NCBI RefSeq assembly: GCF_022760955.1 | Contig: NZ_JAKTNU010000012.1 | Coordinates: 1 to 64,000 of the forward strand | Reading direction: 5' to 3' | Length of the DNA: 64,000 nucleotides | Origin: Thermus neutrinimicus | GTDB lineage: Bacteria; Deinococcota; Deinococci; Deinococcales; Thermaceae | Part shown: positions 17,371-26,515 of the stretch, in pieces | Layout: each line of letters opens with the position of its first letter | Numbering within the stretch: the first letter of the stretch is position 1 | Notes under the pieces: model-generated | The model's input: the letters and a program-made list of their open reading frames with translations, nothing else | Told to the model about the DNA's origin: nothing | Databases searched by the model: none | Made by a program: the position numbers and the translations under genes

Positions 17371-18672
17371 GGCCTTCCGGTCCTCCTTAAGCCGGTCCTT
17401 GGCCCGGGCCATGGCCTCCGCCCGGGCCTTGGGGCCCACGCCCCCCAGGACCTCCCGGCGGGCAAAGAAGGCCTCGAGGCTCATCCAAGCCAGGAGCTCC
17501 TCCCGCGCCACCCCCAAGAGCTCGGGCCGCACCCCGGGCAGGGCCCCCTGGACCCGCCGGTAAGCCTCGGCAAGGGGCACCCCCTTGCGCACCAACAGGT
17601 CCACCGCCTCCGAGGCCAGGACCTCGGGGGAAAGCTCCTCCAGGAGAAGGGCCGGCTCAAATCGGCTTTCCTCGAGGGCCACCCGGGTTAGCTCCAAAGC
17701 CGCCTCAGCGCTTTCCAAAAGGGCCGTCAAGGGCTCCAGTACCCCGGTGGAGTGGTCGTTCAGGTCGGTGAAGGGGGTGTTGTGGTTCAAGGAAGCCAAG
17801 GTACCCATCCCGCCCACCAGCCGGCCGGCATGGATGCGGGCGTGCTCCAACACCACGGGATTCCGCTTCTGCGGCATAAAGCTGGAACCCTGGGCCAGCC
17901 CCTCCCCCACCACGAAGGCCCCCCGCTCCGCCAGGGCCAGAAGGTCCGTGAGGAAGCGGGAAAGGGAGGTGCCCAGTCCCGCCAGGGCCGAGGCCAGCTC
18001 CAGGGCGTAATCCCCCGAGGCCACGGCATCCAAGGTGTTCTCCACCGGCCCAGAAAAGCCCAAAAGGGCGGCGAGCCGCCACCGGTCCACGGGATAGGGG
18101 TTCCCCGCCAGGGCACTGGCCCCCAAGGGGCAACGGTCCAGGGTATCCAAAGCCCGCCTCAGGCGGCGGAAGTCCCTTTCTAAAAGCGCCTCCACCCCGA
18201 GGAGGTAATGGTCCAAGGTGGAGGGCTGGGCCGGCCGGTGGTGGGTGCGGAGGACCAGGGGTACCCCGGCATGGGCCTGGGCAACCCGGAGCACCGCCCC
18301 CCTTAGGCGGAGAAAATCCCCCAGCAAGGCCAGCGCCCGGTCCCTCAGGTAGGCGCGAAAGGCGGTGAGGTCCAGGTCGTTGCGGGATAACCCCCGGCGT
18401 ATGGCCCCCGCCACCTCCTCCCCCCAGTGCTCGGCCAGCTGGGAGTAGATGGAGAAGAAGACATCCTCCACCTCTCCTGTAAAGCTGGGCAAAGGAAGGG
18501 TGCGGAGTTCCTGCAAAGCCGCCACCGCCGTTTGGGCTCGAGGAAGGCCCAGGCGGGCAAGCTCCATGGCATAGGCGGTGAGGGCATCAAAGAAATGGGG
18601 CACCAGGACCTCACGGGCAAACCGGTAGTGGCGGCCCAGGACAAAACGGCGGTAAACCGCATGCCAGCGCAT
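17224..18672 (-). CDS. Argininosuccinate lyase-like protein (fumarase/aspartase superfamily)
   Basis: A 482-residue lyase. The superfamily signature [11 protein letters not shown] is intact near residue 267, the [13 protein letters not shown] stretch near 148 gives the general-acid His region, and GDYALEL lies near 215. It departs from true ArgH: the usual WGGRF opening is missing and the GRSRNDQ motif reads GLSRNDLDL. It may act on another fumarate-releasing substrate. The last 40 or so residues, antisense to the TDT gene, are low-complexity Glu/Gln and probably extra. A TAGGAT box (18679-18684, minus) 6 bases before the ATG suggests a leaderless mRNA. Confidence 0.75.
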   Translation of the reverse strand: MRWHAVYRRFVLGRHYRFAREVLVPHFFDALTAYAMELARLGLPRAQTAVAALQELRTLPLPSFTGEVEDVFFSIYSQLAEHWGEEVAGAIRRGLSRNDLDLTAFRAYLRDRALALLGDFLRLRGAVLRVAQAHAGVPLVLRTHHRPAQPSTLDHYLLGVEALLERDFRRLRRALDTLDRCPLGASALAGNPYPVDRWRLAALLGFSGPVENTLDAVASGDYALELASALAGLGTSLSRFLTDLLALAERGAFVVGEGLAQGSSFMPQKRNPVVLEHARIHAGRLVGGMGTLASLNHNTPFTDLNDHSTGVLEPLTALLESAEAALELTRVALEESRFEPALLLEELSPEVLASEAVDLLVRKGVPLAEAYRRVQGALPGVRPELLGVAREELLAWMSLEAFFARREVLGGVGPKARAEAMARAKDRLKEDRKALAALRARVRLARRLLAKGPEGFQAEEGEKATDQQGQVEGEEHQEEPQG

Positions 18673-18848
18673 GATCCCATCCTAGGGCCTGGGGGCCTTC
18701 CACCCCCCTAAGCCCCTCACCCTGCCGGGAAGCCCAAGGGGGGTACCAGGCCAGCCCCCGACCCGCTTGGCAAAGGAGAGAAAGCAGCATCCCTCAGGCG
18801 GGGCGGGCCCCTTTCCCAATGCTTAGGCGGTGGGCAAGGTCCCAGGGC

Positions 18849-18877
18849 TTGCCGAATGGAATGGGACATGGTATCTT
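18849..18877 (+). promoter_or_regulatory. Promoter of the ABC importer operon
   Basis: TTGCCG (18849-18854), a 17-base spacer and TATCTT (18872-18877) lie about 33 bases ahead of the substrate-binding protein gene. The leader holds a strong AAAGGAGGCG ribosome-binding site. The rest of the 237-base gap to the divergent lyase gene shows no other clear element. Confidence 0.6.
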
Positions 18878-18909
18878 TGCACCGAGCACAACCCGAAAGG
18901 AGGCGCAGG

Positions 18910-20094
18910 ATGAAACGCAGGGAGTTTTTGAGGAAGCTGGGTGTGGGTACGTTGACGGCCCTAGGGATGCCCTACCTCGCCACCGCCCAGGCCAGGCCGG
19001 TGAAGCTGGCCACCCTTCTCCCCCTCACGGGGCCTTTTGCCTTTGCCGGCAACGCAGGCCGGGAGGGGTTCGTGGACGGGGTGGAGTACGTGAACGAGGT
19101 CCTGGGGGGTATTGCCGGCCGCAAGCTGGAGCTCATCGTGGAGGATACCGGCTACGATGTGGCCAAGGGGACCGCCGCCTTCAACCGGGTGGCGTCCCGG
19201 GAGCGCCCTGAGGAGCTTCTCTTCGTCTATGGGGACTCCACCGGCCTTTCCAAGGCCCTGGCGCCGGAGATTGCCCGCATGGGCCTTCCCTACTCCGCCA
19301 CCAGCTTCGCCAGCGAACTGGCCGACCCCAAGACCTACCCCACCATCTTCGTCTTTGGCCCCACCTACAACGACATGATGGAGGCCCTCCTCAGGCAGAT
19401 CCGCCTGCAAAAGGGCCGGGCCAAGATCGCCTTGGTCTACTCCAACACCGAGTTCGGCCGCGATCCCATCCCCTACGCCAAGGAAAGGGCCAAGGCCATG
19501 GGGATGGAGGTGGTCCACGAGGAGGTGACGCCCCCGGCCTTCACCGACGCCACCCCCGTGGTCCTTAACCTGCGCCGAGCCAACCCTGACTTCGTGATCC
19601 TTCAGGGCTATGCCCTTTCCGTCGAACCCCTGATCCTCCGCACCGCGCGGGAGCAGGGCCTAAGGGCCCAGTTCATGGGTACCTATTACTCGGCGGAGCT
19701 GGCCCTTATCCAGCGGGCAGGCCCTGCTGCCGAGGGTTTCACCGTCACCTACCACAACGCCTACTGGTACGACACCCTGGTGCCCGCGGTGGACGAGATG
19801 CGGAAATTCCGCCAGAGGAAGGGCCGGGACATCTCCTACCGCCCCACCTACTACATGGGGAGCCTGGCGGTGGTCCTGGGCATCGCCGAGGCCATGCGCC
19901 GGGCGGCGGGAGCGGGCAAGCTCACCCGGGCCGGGGTGGTGGAGTACCTGGAGAGGCTAGGGGACTATAACGGCCTGGGCCTGCAACGGAGCTTCCAGTT
20001 TGTGAACCACCGCCTCCCCTACACCAAGCTCTACCGGGCCGGCGTGAAGGAGGGGCGTTTCAACGCCATCACCGACTGGATCAAGCTGGCCTAA
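18910..20094 (+). CDS. ABC transporter substrate-binding protein, Leu/Ile/Val-type
   Basis: A 394-residue periplasmic-binding-protein (type 1) of the HAAT/LivJ class. The N-terminus MKRREFLRKLG with a hydrophobic stretch and AxA-like TAQA near residue 22-25 is a Tat-type signal peptide. The mature start KLATLLPLTGPFAFAGN is the standard fold opening. The ATG at 18910 has an optimal AAAGGAGG site. First gene of a six-gene operon with two permeases, two ATPases and an acyl-CoA ligase, so the ligand may be a carboxylic acid rather than an amino acid. Confidence 0.9.
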   Translation: MKRREFLRKLGVGTLTALGMPYLATAQARPVKLATLLPLTGPFAFAGNAGREGFVDGVEYVNEVLGGIAGRKLELIVEDTGYDVAKGTAAFNRVASRERPEELLFVYGDSTGLSKALAPEIARMGLPYSATSFASELADPKTYPTIFVFGPTYNDMMEALLRQIRLQKGRAKIALVYSNTEFGRDPIPYAKERAKAMGMEVVHEEVTPPAFTDATPVVLNLRRANPDFVILQGYALSVEPLILRTAREQGLRAQFMGTYYSAELALIQRAGPAAEGFTVTYHNAYWYDTLVPAVDEMRKFRQRKGRDISYRPTYYMGSLAVVLGIAEAMRRAAGAGKLTRAGVVEYLERLGDYNGLGLQRSFQFVNHRLPYTKLYRAGVKEGRFNAITDWIKLA

Positions 20095-20139
20095 CCCTAA
20101 CCCGGTTACCCATGATCCCGGGGGCCTTCCCACACGCCC

Positions 20140-21015
20140 ATGTCTGACCTCCTGCCTTATCTGATCGGCGGCCTAGCCAACGGGGCCCTTTACGGCCTGC
20201 TAGCCTTGGGGTTCGTCCTGGTCTACCGGGCCACCAGCGTGGTGAACTTCGCCATAGGCGAGTTTCTGCTGGTGGGGGCCTACCTCACCTACACCTTCGC
20301 CCTTTTCCTGCCCCTTCCCCTGGCCATGCTGGCCGCCCTACCCGTGGCCTTTCTCTTCGGCCTCCTGGTGGAGCGGGGCTTCGTGCGGCCCCTCCTGGGG
20401 CGGAACGTGGTGGCGGTGATCATGGCCACCATCGGGTTGGCCGCGGCCCTGGACGGCGGGGTGCAGCTAGTCTGGGGGCCGGACCTCAAGTACCTCAGGG
20501 GGGAACTGCCCCAGCTGGGTTTCCAGCTAGGAGACGCTTTCGTGCCCTCCCGCGCCGTCTGGAACCTCCTTCTTTCCCTGCCCTTGGGCCTTGGCCTCCT
20601 TTGGCTCCTTAGGAAAAGCCGGTATGGGATCCTGGTTCGGGCCATCTCCGAGCGGGAGGTGGCTGCGCTGGCCCTGGGCATCCCCACGGCCCGGATCCTG
20701 GCGGGGGTTTGGGGCATCTCCGCCCTCCTGGCCACCCTAGCCGGGGCCCTGCTGGCCGTGGCCAGCGGGGTGGGCCCCAACCTGGTCTTCCTGGGCCTCA
20801 AGGTCTTTCCCGTGGCCATCCTGGGCGGGATGGACTCGGTGGGCGGGGCCTTGCTGGCAGGGTTTATCCTTGGGGTCTTGGAGGCGCTTTCCCAGCGCTA
20901 CCTGGAACCCGTTCTCCCCGGCTTCACCGAGGCCTTGCCCTTCGTGGTGGTACTCCTGGTGCTTCTGGTGCGACCCTATGGCCTATTGGGTGAGCGGCAG
21001 ATTGAGCGGGTGTGA
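20140..21015 (+). CDS. livH: Branched-chain-type ABC permease (LivH family)
   Basis: A 291-residue, eight-helix permease. Family motifs: GLANGALYGLLALGFVLVYRATSVVNFAIGEF near the N-terminus and RAISEREVAALALGI near 168-182 (the loop that contacts the ATPase). It forms the membrane channel with the LivM-type protein encoded at the end of the operon. It lies 45 bases after the binding-protein gene. The liv symbol denotes family only. Confidence 0.92.
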   Translation: MSDLLPYLIGGLANGALYGLLALGFVLVYRATSVVNFAIGEFLLVGAYLTYTFALFLPLPLAMLAALPVAFLFGLLVERGFVRPLLGRNVVAVIMATIGLAAALDGGVQLVWGPDLKYLRGELPQLGFQLGDAFVPSRAVWNLLLSLPLGLGLLWLLRKSRYGILVRAISEREVAALALGIPTARILAGVWGISALLATLAGALLAVASGVGPNLVFLGLKVFPVAILGGMDSVGGALLAGFILGVLEALSQRYLEPVLPGFTEALPFVVVLLVLLVRPYGLLGERQIERV

Positions 21016-21082
21016 TACCCTTCCGCCCAAGATGTCCAGGGTGTAAGCCCCGATGGAGGCCTCTTAAGGGCCAAGCGGGAAG

Positions 21083-21880
21083 ATGCGTGAGGGAAATGGC
21101 ATGGTCCTTTCTGTGGAAAACCTCAAGGTGGTCTACCGGGGAGTAATCCTGGCCCTGGATGGGGTGTCCCTGGAGGTTAGGGAGGGGGAGGCTGTGGCCC
21201 TCCTCGGGCCCAACGGTGCCGGCAAGAGCTCCTTGGTGCGGGCGGTGGCCGGCCTTCTTCCCAAGTTTGAGGGAAGGGTGCTGGACGGGCACGTGCGCCT
21301 CTTCGGCCAGGAGGCCACCCACCTGGATCCCGTGCGGATCAACGGCCTTGGGCTCACCGCGGTCCTCGAGGGGCGCCCCCTCTTCCGCTACCTGACCCCT
21401 GTGGAGAACCTGGTGGCCGCCGGCCACCGCCTCTCTCCCCGGGAGCTTAAGGAAGGCATAGAGGAGGTCTTCGCCCGCTTCCCCCGGATCTACGAAAGGC
21501 GCCACGAACAGGCCGGCTACCTTTCCGGGGGCGAACAGCAGATGCTCCTCCTGGGCATGGCCCTCCTCACCCGCCCCAAGGTGCTGGTGGTGGACGAGCC
21601 TTCCTTGGGCCTAGCCCCCAAGCTGGTGGAGGAGGTGATGCGCACCCTCGAGGCCTTAAGGCGGGAGAAAAACCTGAGCCTTCTTCTGGTGGAGCAAAAT
21701 GCCCGGGCCGCCCTGGCCATCGTGGACCGGGTGTATGTCATGGAGCGGGGCCGGGTGGTCTTCGAGGGAGATGCCCTGACCGCTCAAGAGGACCAGGACG
21801 TGATGGAGTTCTACTTGGGCAAGGAAGAGGTGGGTTTCCGCCAGGCCAAGCGTTACCGGAGGAGGAAGCGGTGGGTGTGA
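21083..21880 (+). CDS. livF: ABC transporter ATPase, LivF type
   Basis: A 265-residue ABC ATPase: Walker A GPNGAGKSS near 46, Q-loop near 96, signature LSGGEQQM near 150, Walker B VLVVDEPSLGLAP, and switch His region. The short linker and the ENLVAAGH and MLLLGMALL segments are LivF-like. An in-frame ATG at 21101 (MVLSVENL) is an equally possible start. The end overlaps the LivG-type gene by 10 bases. Confidence 0.92.
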   Translation: MREGNGMVLSVENLKVVYRGVILALDGVSLEVREGEAVALLGPNGAGKSSLVRAVAGLLPKFEGRVLDGHVRLFGQEATHLDPVRINGLGLTAVLEGRPLFRYLTPVENLVAAGHRLSPRELKEGIEEVFARFPRIYERRHEQAGYLSGGEQQMLLLGMALLTRPKVLVVDEPSLGLAPKLVEEVMRTLEALRREKNLSLLLVEQNARAALAIVDRVYVMERGRVVFEGDALTAQEDQDVMEFYLGKEEVGFRQAKRYRRRKRWV

Positions 21881-22620
21881 TCCTGGAGGTTAAGGACCTG
21901 CACCTTTCCTTCAAAGGGGTAAAGGCCCTGGCGGGGGTAGGGTTCAGCGTGGCCGAGGGGGAGTTCTTCGCGGTCATCGGCCCCAACGGCGCCGGAAAGA
22001 CCACCCTCTTGAACGTGCTTTCCGGGGTGTACGAGCCCGAAAAGGGGGAAGTGGTGTTTCTCGGCCAGAACCTCCGCGGGAAAAGCCCTCAGGAAAGGGC
22101 CCGCTTGGGCCTGGGGCGCACCTTCCAGGGCCTGGAGATCTTCCGTGGCATGAGCGTTTTGGACAACGTGAAGCTGGGAGCCGAGTTGGCCCTTCCCTCC
22201 TATCCCCTAGCCCTACCCCAGGCCGAGCGGGAATGGCGGCTTAGGGCTTGGGCTGAGGAGGTCTTGGACTACCTCCACCTCTCCCCCTTTCGCCACGCCC
22301 CCGCCGGGATGCTTCCCTACGGCCTGCAGAAGCGGGTGGAGGTGGCCCGGGCCCTGGCCAGCAGGCCCAAGCTCCTCCTCCTGGACGAACCCATGGCCGG
22401 GCTTTCCCTGGAGGAGAAGCAGGACCTGGCCCGCTTTCTCCTGGATGCCCGGGAGGAATGGGGGGTAACCCTCCTCTGGGTGGAACACGACCTAAGGGCG
22501 GTTCTGGAGCTTTCCGATAGGGTCCTGGTCCTCTCCTACGGGGAGGTGCTCTACCATGGCCCCCCGCAAGGGGTGCGCCAGGATCCCAAGGTGGCGGAGG
22601 CCTACCTGGGGCAGGCTTGA
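21871..22620 (+). CDS. livG: ABC transporter ATPase, LivG type
   Basis: A 249-residue ABC ATPase with Walker A GPNGAGKTT near 37, the LivG-type GLGRTFQGLEIF Q-loop, Walker B LLLLDEPMAGLS, and VEHDLRAVLELSDRVLVLSYG. The signature segment reads LPYGLQKRVEVARALA, the usual LivG variant of LSGGQ. Start is a GTG at 21871 with a GGAGGAGGAAG site, overlapping the previous stop. It heterodimerises with the LivF-type protein. Confidence 0.92.
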   Translation: MGVILEVKDLHLSFKGVKALAGVGFSVAEGEFFAVIGPNGAGKTTLLNVLSGVYEPEKGEVVFLGQNLRGKSPQERARLGLGRTFQGLEIFRGMSVLDNVKLGAELALPSYPLALPQAEREWRLRAWAEEVLDYLHLSPFRHAPAGMLPYGLQKRVEVARALASRPKLLLLDEPMAGLSLEEKQDLARFLLDAREEWGVTLLWVEHDLRAVLELSDRVLVLSYGEVLYHGPPQGVRQDPKVAEAYLGQA

Positions 22621-22626
22621 GGCGCT

Positions 22627-24480
22627 ATGGAAGGAACGCTGCTTGCCTACCTGTACCACCACGCCAAGGAAAGACCCCATGCTCCGGCTTTGCGGGCGAA
22701 GCGGCTTGGGGTCTGGCAGAAAACCTCCTGGAAGGAGCTTTTGGAGCGTACCCTTAGCCTCGCCGGGGGGCTTTGGGCCTTGGGCCTTCGGGAAGGGGAG
22801 GTCCTGGCCATCCTGGGGCACAACGCCCCCGAGTGGGTGGAAGCCGAGCTGGCTGCCCAGACCCTGGGGGCCCTTCCCATGGGCATTTACGCGGACGCCA
22901 TGCCCGAGGAGGTGGGGTACTTCCTGGAGTTCACCGGGGCCAGGGGCATCGTGGTCTCCGACGAGGAGCAACTGGACAAGGTCTACCCCCACCTGCACCT
23001 TTTGGACTTCGTCCTGGTCTGGGAGGAAGCGGGGATGTCCCGCCACTTCCAGGGCAAGGTGCTCCGGTTTAGCCAGGCCCTTGGGGATCCCAGGGTGGGG
23101 GAAGAGGCTATGAACAAGCGCCGTCCTGAGGAAACCGCCCTCCTCGCCCCCACCTCGGGCACCACGGGAAGGAGCAAGCTGGCCATGCTCTCCCACCAGA
23201 ACCTCCTCGCTGGCCACTTCGCCCTGGGCCAGGCCCTGGGGTTCCAGAAGGGAGCCTGGGTCTTCAGCTACCTACCCCTTCCCTGGATCGGGGAGCAGAT
23301 GCTCACCGTGGTGCAGGGCCTGGTGGAGGGCTCCACCGTGCACTTCCCCGAGGACCCCACCACCCTCCGGGAGGACCTTAAGGAGGTCCAGCCCGACTTC
23401 TTCCTGGCCCCGCCCAGGCTTTGGGAGGATATGGCCAGCCTCATCCAAAGCCGCATGGCAGACGCCGACCCCATGAAGGCCTTCTTCTACCGGGTGGGGA
23501 TGGGGGCTCTCCTGGAGGGGGCGAGGCGGGAGTTCCGCGGGGAAAAGGTGGGCCTGTGGCTCAACCTCAAGCGGAGCCTCTTCTATCCCCTCATCGCCAG
23601 GCCCCTCAGGGCCAGGCTGGGCCTTGCCGCCTGCCGCATCGCCGTCACCGGAGGAGCCCCCTTGGGCCCAGAGGTGTTCACCTTTTTCCGCGCCTTAGGC
23701 CTGGACATCCGCCAGGTCTACGGCCAGTCGGAAACCGCCGCCACCACCGCCGCCCACACCACCGGGGATGCCCCGCCAGAGACCGTGGGCCCCCCACTTC
23801 CCCGCACGGAGGTGCGCATCAGCGAGGAGGGGGAGATCCTGGTGAAAGGGCCCCAGGTCTTCCAGGGTTATTTCCGCCAGGAAAAGGCCACCGCGGAGAC
23901 CTTCACCGAAGACGGCTTCTTCCGCACAGGGGATGCGGGCTTCTTTGACGAGCGGGGGCATCTGGTGATCCTGGGCCGGGTGAAGGAGGTGGGTGCCCTT
24001 ACGGACGGAACCCGCTTTGCTCCGCAATTTCTGGAAAACCGTCTTAAATACTCCCCCTATGTCCGCGAGGCCGTGGTGCTGGGGCACGGGAGACCCTTTG
24101 TCACCGCCCTCATCGAGCTGGATCCGGAAAACGTGCAGAACTGGGCCAGGAAGCGGGGGATCCCCTTTACCACTTACCTGTCCCTCACGGAAAGACCGGA
24201 GGTCAAGGCCCTGATCGCCGAGGAAATCCGCATGGTGAACAAAACCCTTCCCGAACGGCTCAAGATCCAGCGCTTCGCCATCCTCCCCAAGGAACTCCAC
24301 CCCGACGACGAGGAGATCACCCGCACCCGCAAGGTGCGCCGCCAGGTGGTGGAAGCCCGCTACGGCCCGGTGATCCAGGCCCTCTACGGGGAGGGGGGAC
24401 GGGTGGAGGTGGTGCTTCCCATCCGCTACCTGGAGGGGGAGGGGAGGCTCGAGGCCACCTTGGAGGTGCAGGAGGTCTAG
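22627..24480 (+). CDS. Long-chain-type acyl-CoA synthetase (AMP-forming)
   Basis: A 617-residue adenylating enzyme. The P-loop TSGTTGRSKLAMLSH lies near residue 177, the YGQSET core near 365, and the FRTGDAG ATP-binding motif near 436. The catalytic C-terminal Lys region ends in RTRKVRRQVVE. It converts a carboxylic acid, ATP and CoA to acyl-CoA. It lies between the LivG- and LivM-type genes, 6 and 1 bases apart, so it is made with the importer. This suggests trapping of the imported acid as a CoA ester. Substrate is not determinable from sequence. Confidence 0.9.
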   Translation: MEGTLLAYLYHHAKERPHAPALRAKRLGVWQKTSWKELLERTLSLAGGLWALGLREGEVLAILGHNAPEWVEAELAAQTLGALPMGIYADAMPEEVGYFLEFTGARGIVVSDEEQLDKVYPHLHLLDFVLVWEEAGMSRHFQGKVLRFSQALGDPRVGEEAMNKRRPEETALLAPTSGTTGRSKLAMLSHQNLLAGHFALGQALGFQKGAWVFSYLPLPWIGEQMLTVVQGLVEGSTVHFPEDPTTLREDLKEVQPDFFLAPPRLWEDMASLIQSRMADADPMKAFFYRVGMGALLEGARREFRGEKVGLWLNLKRSLFYPLIARPLRARLGLAACRIAVTGGAPLGPEVFTFFRALGLDIRQVYGQSETAATTAAHTTGDAPPETVGPPLPRTEVRISEEGEILVKGPQVFQGYFRQEKATAETFTEDGFFRTGDAGFFDERGHLVILGRVKEVGALTDGTRFAPQFLENRLKYSPYVREAVVLGHGRPFVTALIELDPENVQNWARKRGIPFTTYLSLTERPEVKALIAEEIRMVNKTLPERLKIQRFAILPKELHPDDEEITRTRKVRRQVVEARYGPVIQALYGEGGRVEVVLPIRYLEGEGRLEATLEVQEV

Positions 24481-24481
24481 G

Positions 24482-25549
24482 ATGTTCCACCTCGCCAAAG
24501 GGCTCACCGACGCCTTTAGCCGCCGCTTTGCCCGTGCGGTGCGGGAAACCTACCGGCAGGACGAGGCCTACGCCAGCACGCCCCTTGGGCGTTTGGCCCT
24601 CGGGGTTTTCCTGGTCCTCCTCCTTCTTCTTCCCCTCCTCCTCCCCCCCTATCCCATGTACGTGACCACCCTAGTGGCCATCGGGGCCTTAAGCGCCCTG
24701 GGCCTCCACCTCCTGGTGGGGGGTGCGGGGCAGATCTCCTTGGGCCACGCCGCCTTTATGGGGGTGGGAGCCTACGCCGCAAGCCACCTCCACGGCCCCT
24801 TGGCTCCCTTGGGCATCCTCCTTGGGGGAGGCATCGCCGCCCTCTTGGGCCTCGTGCTGGGCCTCCCCTCCTTGCGCATCAAGGGGGTGTACCTGGCCAT
24901 CGCCACCCTGGCCTTCCAGTTCCTGGCGGATTATGTCTTCAAAAACTGGGAAGGGGTGACGGGGGGCATCCGGGGGCGGACCCTCCCCCCTGCGGAGCTT
25001 TTCGGCTTAACCCTGGACACCCCTGGGAGGCTTTGGTACCTGGTGCTCCTCTTCGCCCTACCCCTCTTCTTCTACGGCAAGCGCCTCCTCATGACCCGGG
25101 CGGGCCGGGCCTTCATGGCCGTGCGGGACAACGACCTCTCCGCCCGGGTGGCGGGGGTAGACCTGGTGCGGGTAAAGCTTCTGGCCTTCGCCCTCTCCGC
25201 CTTCTACGCCGGGGTGGCCGGGGGACTTCTGGCCCAGCTTTACAAGGCGGTGACCCCCGAGTACTTCCCCCTCACGGTGAGCATCCAGTACCTGGCCATG
25301 GTCATCGTGGGCGGGGCGGGCACGGTGCTGGGGGCGGTATTGGGGGCCTTCTTCGTCCTCCTCATCCCCGAGGTCTTAAACAGCCTGGTGGGGTCCCTGG
25401 GCCCCCAGTACGCCGCCACCCTGGCGGCCTGGCGCAACGTGGTCTTTGGCCTTCTCATCCTGGCCTTTTTGATCCTGGAACCCCTGGGATTGGTGGGTCT
25501 TTGGGGAAGAATCCGCAACTACTTCCGCACCTGGCCCCTCCCCTACTGA
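24482..25549 (+). CDS. livM: Branched-chain-type ABC permease (LivM family)
   Basis: A 355-residue permease with an N-terminal extension of about 40 polar residues, then about nine helices. Family motifs: GGAGQISLGHAAFMGVGAYAA near 80, LRIKGVYLAIATLAFQF near 140, VRDNDLSARVAGVD near 215 and VIVGGAGTVLGAVLGAF near 280. It pairs with the LivH-type permease. It is the last gene of the importer operon; the next gene is convergent with no gap. Confidence 0.92.
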   Translation: MFHLAKGLTDAFSRRFARAVRETYRQDEAYASTPLGRLALGVFLVLLLLLPLLLPPYPMYVTTLVAIGALSALGLHLLVGGAGQISLGHAAFMGVGAYAASHLHGPLAPLGILLGGGIAALLGLVLGLPSLRIKGVYLAIATLAFQFLADYVFKNWEGVTGGIRGRTLPPAELFGLTLDTPGRLWYLVLLFALPLFFYGKRLLMTRAGRAFMAVRDNDLSARVAGVDLVRVKLLAFALSAFYAGVAGGLLAQLYKAVTPEYFPLTVSIQYLAMVIVGGAGTVLGAVLGAFFVLLIPEVLNSLVGSLGPQYAATLAAWRNVVFGLLILAFLILEPLGLVGLWGRIRNYFRTWPLPY

Positions 25550-26092
25550 CTACCGTTGCCAGTCCTTGAGGTGGCGTAAAGCCACGGGAAGACCGAGCCC
25601 TAACCCGAAAAGGAGGTAAGGGGGAACCGGGTGCAGAACGCTGGCCAGGAAGGGCTGGGCCAGGGCCACGGCCAGGGCCACCCGGTAGGGCCTTCGGAAA
25701 AGGGCAAAAAGCATGGCGAAAAGCAGGAGGGAAAGGAGGAGAAGCCGGGGGTCCACGGCAAGGAGCACCCCGGCCCCCGCGGCCAGGCCCTTTCCCCCCT
25801 TGAGGAGGAGCCAGGGGGAGAAGGCATGCCCCCACACCGCCCCCACGCCCCCGGCAAGGCCGCCCAGAGGGCTTCCCGCCACCCCCTCTCCCAGGGCCAC
25901 GGCCAGGATCCCCTTGAAGAGGTCCAGAAGGAGAACCAGGAAACCCGGCACGGGACCCAGCACCCGGTAAGCGTTCAGGGCTCCTGGGTTGCCCGACCCC
26001 TCCCGCAGGAGATCCCTTCCCCGCAGGGCTCCAAACCAGTAGGCGATGGGCAAGCTACCCAGGAAGTACCCAAGGAAAAGCGCTAGGAACAT
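25550..26092 (-). CDS. plsY: Glycerol-3-phosphate acyltransferase PlsY
   Basis: A 180-residue membrane acyltransferase with five to six helices. The three PlsY motifs are seen: GSLPIAYW and GSGNPGALNAYR near 30-45 (usually GSGNIGATN, so Ile-Gly-Ala-Thr is changed), DLFKG near 63, and HAFSPWLLLKGGKGLA near 90-105. It transfers the acyl group from acyl-phosphate to glycerol-3-phosphate, the first step of phospholipid synthesis. It is probably co-transcribed with the upstream sufE-like, SDR and coaE genes (3-9 base gaps). Confidence 0.93.
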   Translation of the reverse strand: MFLALFLGYFLGSLPIAYWFGALRGRDLLREGSGNPGALNAYRVLGPVPGFLVLLLDLFKGILAVALGEGVAGSPLGGLAGGVGAVWGHAFSPWLLLKGGKGLAAGAGVLLAVDPRLLLLSLLLFAMLFALFRRPYRVALAVALAQPFLASVLHPVPPYLLFGLGLGLPVALRHLKDWQR

Positions 26093-26095
26093 GGG

Positions 26096-26506
26096 CTAGG
26101 AAAGGGCCCTTTGCACCTGGGCTTGGAGCCGCAGGAGGGCCGCCTCGAGGCCCCTTAGGCGCAAGGGGGTGAGGAGTTCCTCTAGCCCCGCCCCCTGGTA
26201 GAAGGTGGGGGGCACGGAAAGCACCGCCTCTGGGGGCTCGCCCTCGAGGCCCTCCTTGAGAAGCCCGGCAAAGGCCTTTACCGTGGGGGCTTCATGGGGG
26301 ACGAGGAAGTAAAGCCTAACCCTGCCTTCCTCCACCTCCGCCCTCAGGAAGAAGGGGGTCTGGCATTCATGCACCCGTTCCAGCTCCACCCCAGGGGGCG
26401 GGGTGGGCACCTTTCTGGCATACTCCAGAAGCACCTGGGCCTTAAGCTCCTTGGGCATGGCCCGAATCAGGTCCAGGGCTTCCTGAAGCCTCTTGGGCAA
26501 GGCCAT
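26096..26506 (-). CDS. sufE: SufE-like sulfur-acceptor protein
   Basis: A 136-residue SufE/CsdE fold protein. The key segment reads VHECQTPFFLRAEVEEGRV: the sulfur-accepting Cys is at about residue 48, where E. coli SufE has GCQSQVW. SufE takes persulfide sulfur from SufS and passes it to the SufBCD scaffold for Fe-S cluster assembly. No suf genes adjoin it; its neighbours are plsY (3 bases) and an SDR. Confidence 0.82.
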   Translation of the reverse strand: MALPKRLQEALDLIRAMPKELKAQVLLEYARKVPTPPPGVELERVHECQTPFFLRAEVEEGRVRLYFLVPHEAPTVKAFAGLLKEGLEGEPPEAVLSVPPTFYQGAGLEELLTPLRLRGLEAALLRLQAQVQRALS

Positions 26507-26515
26507 AGCCGTAGC

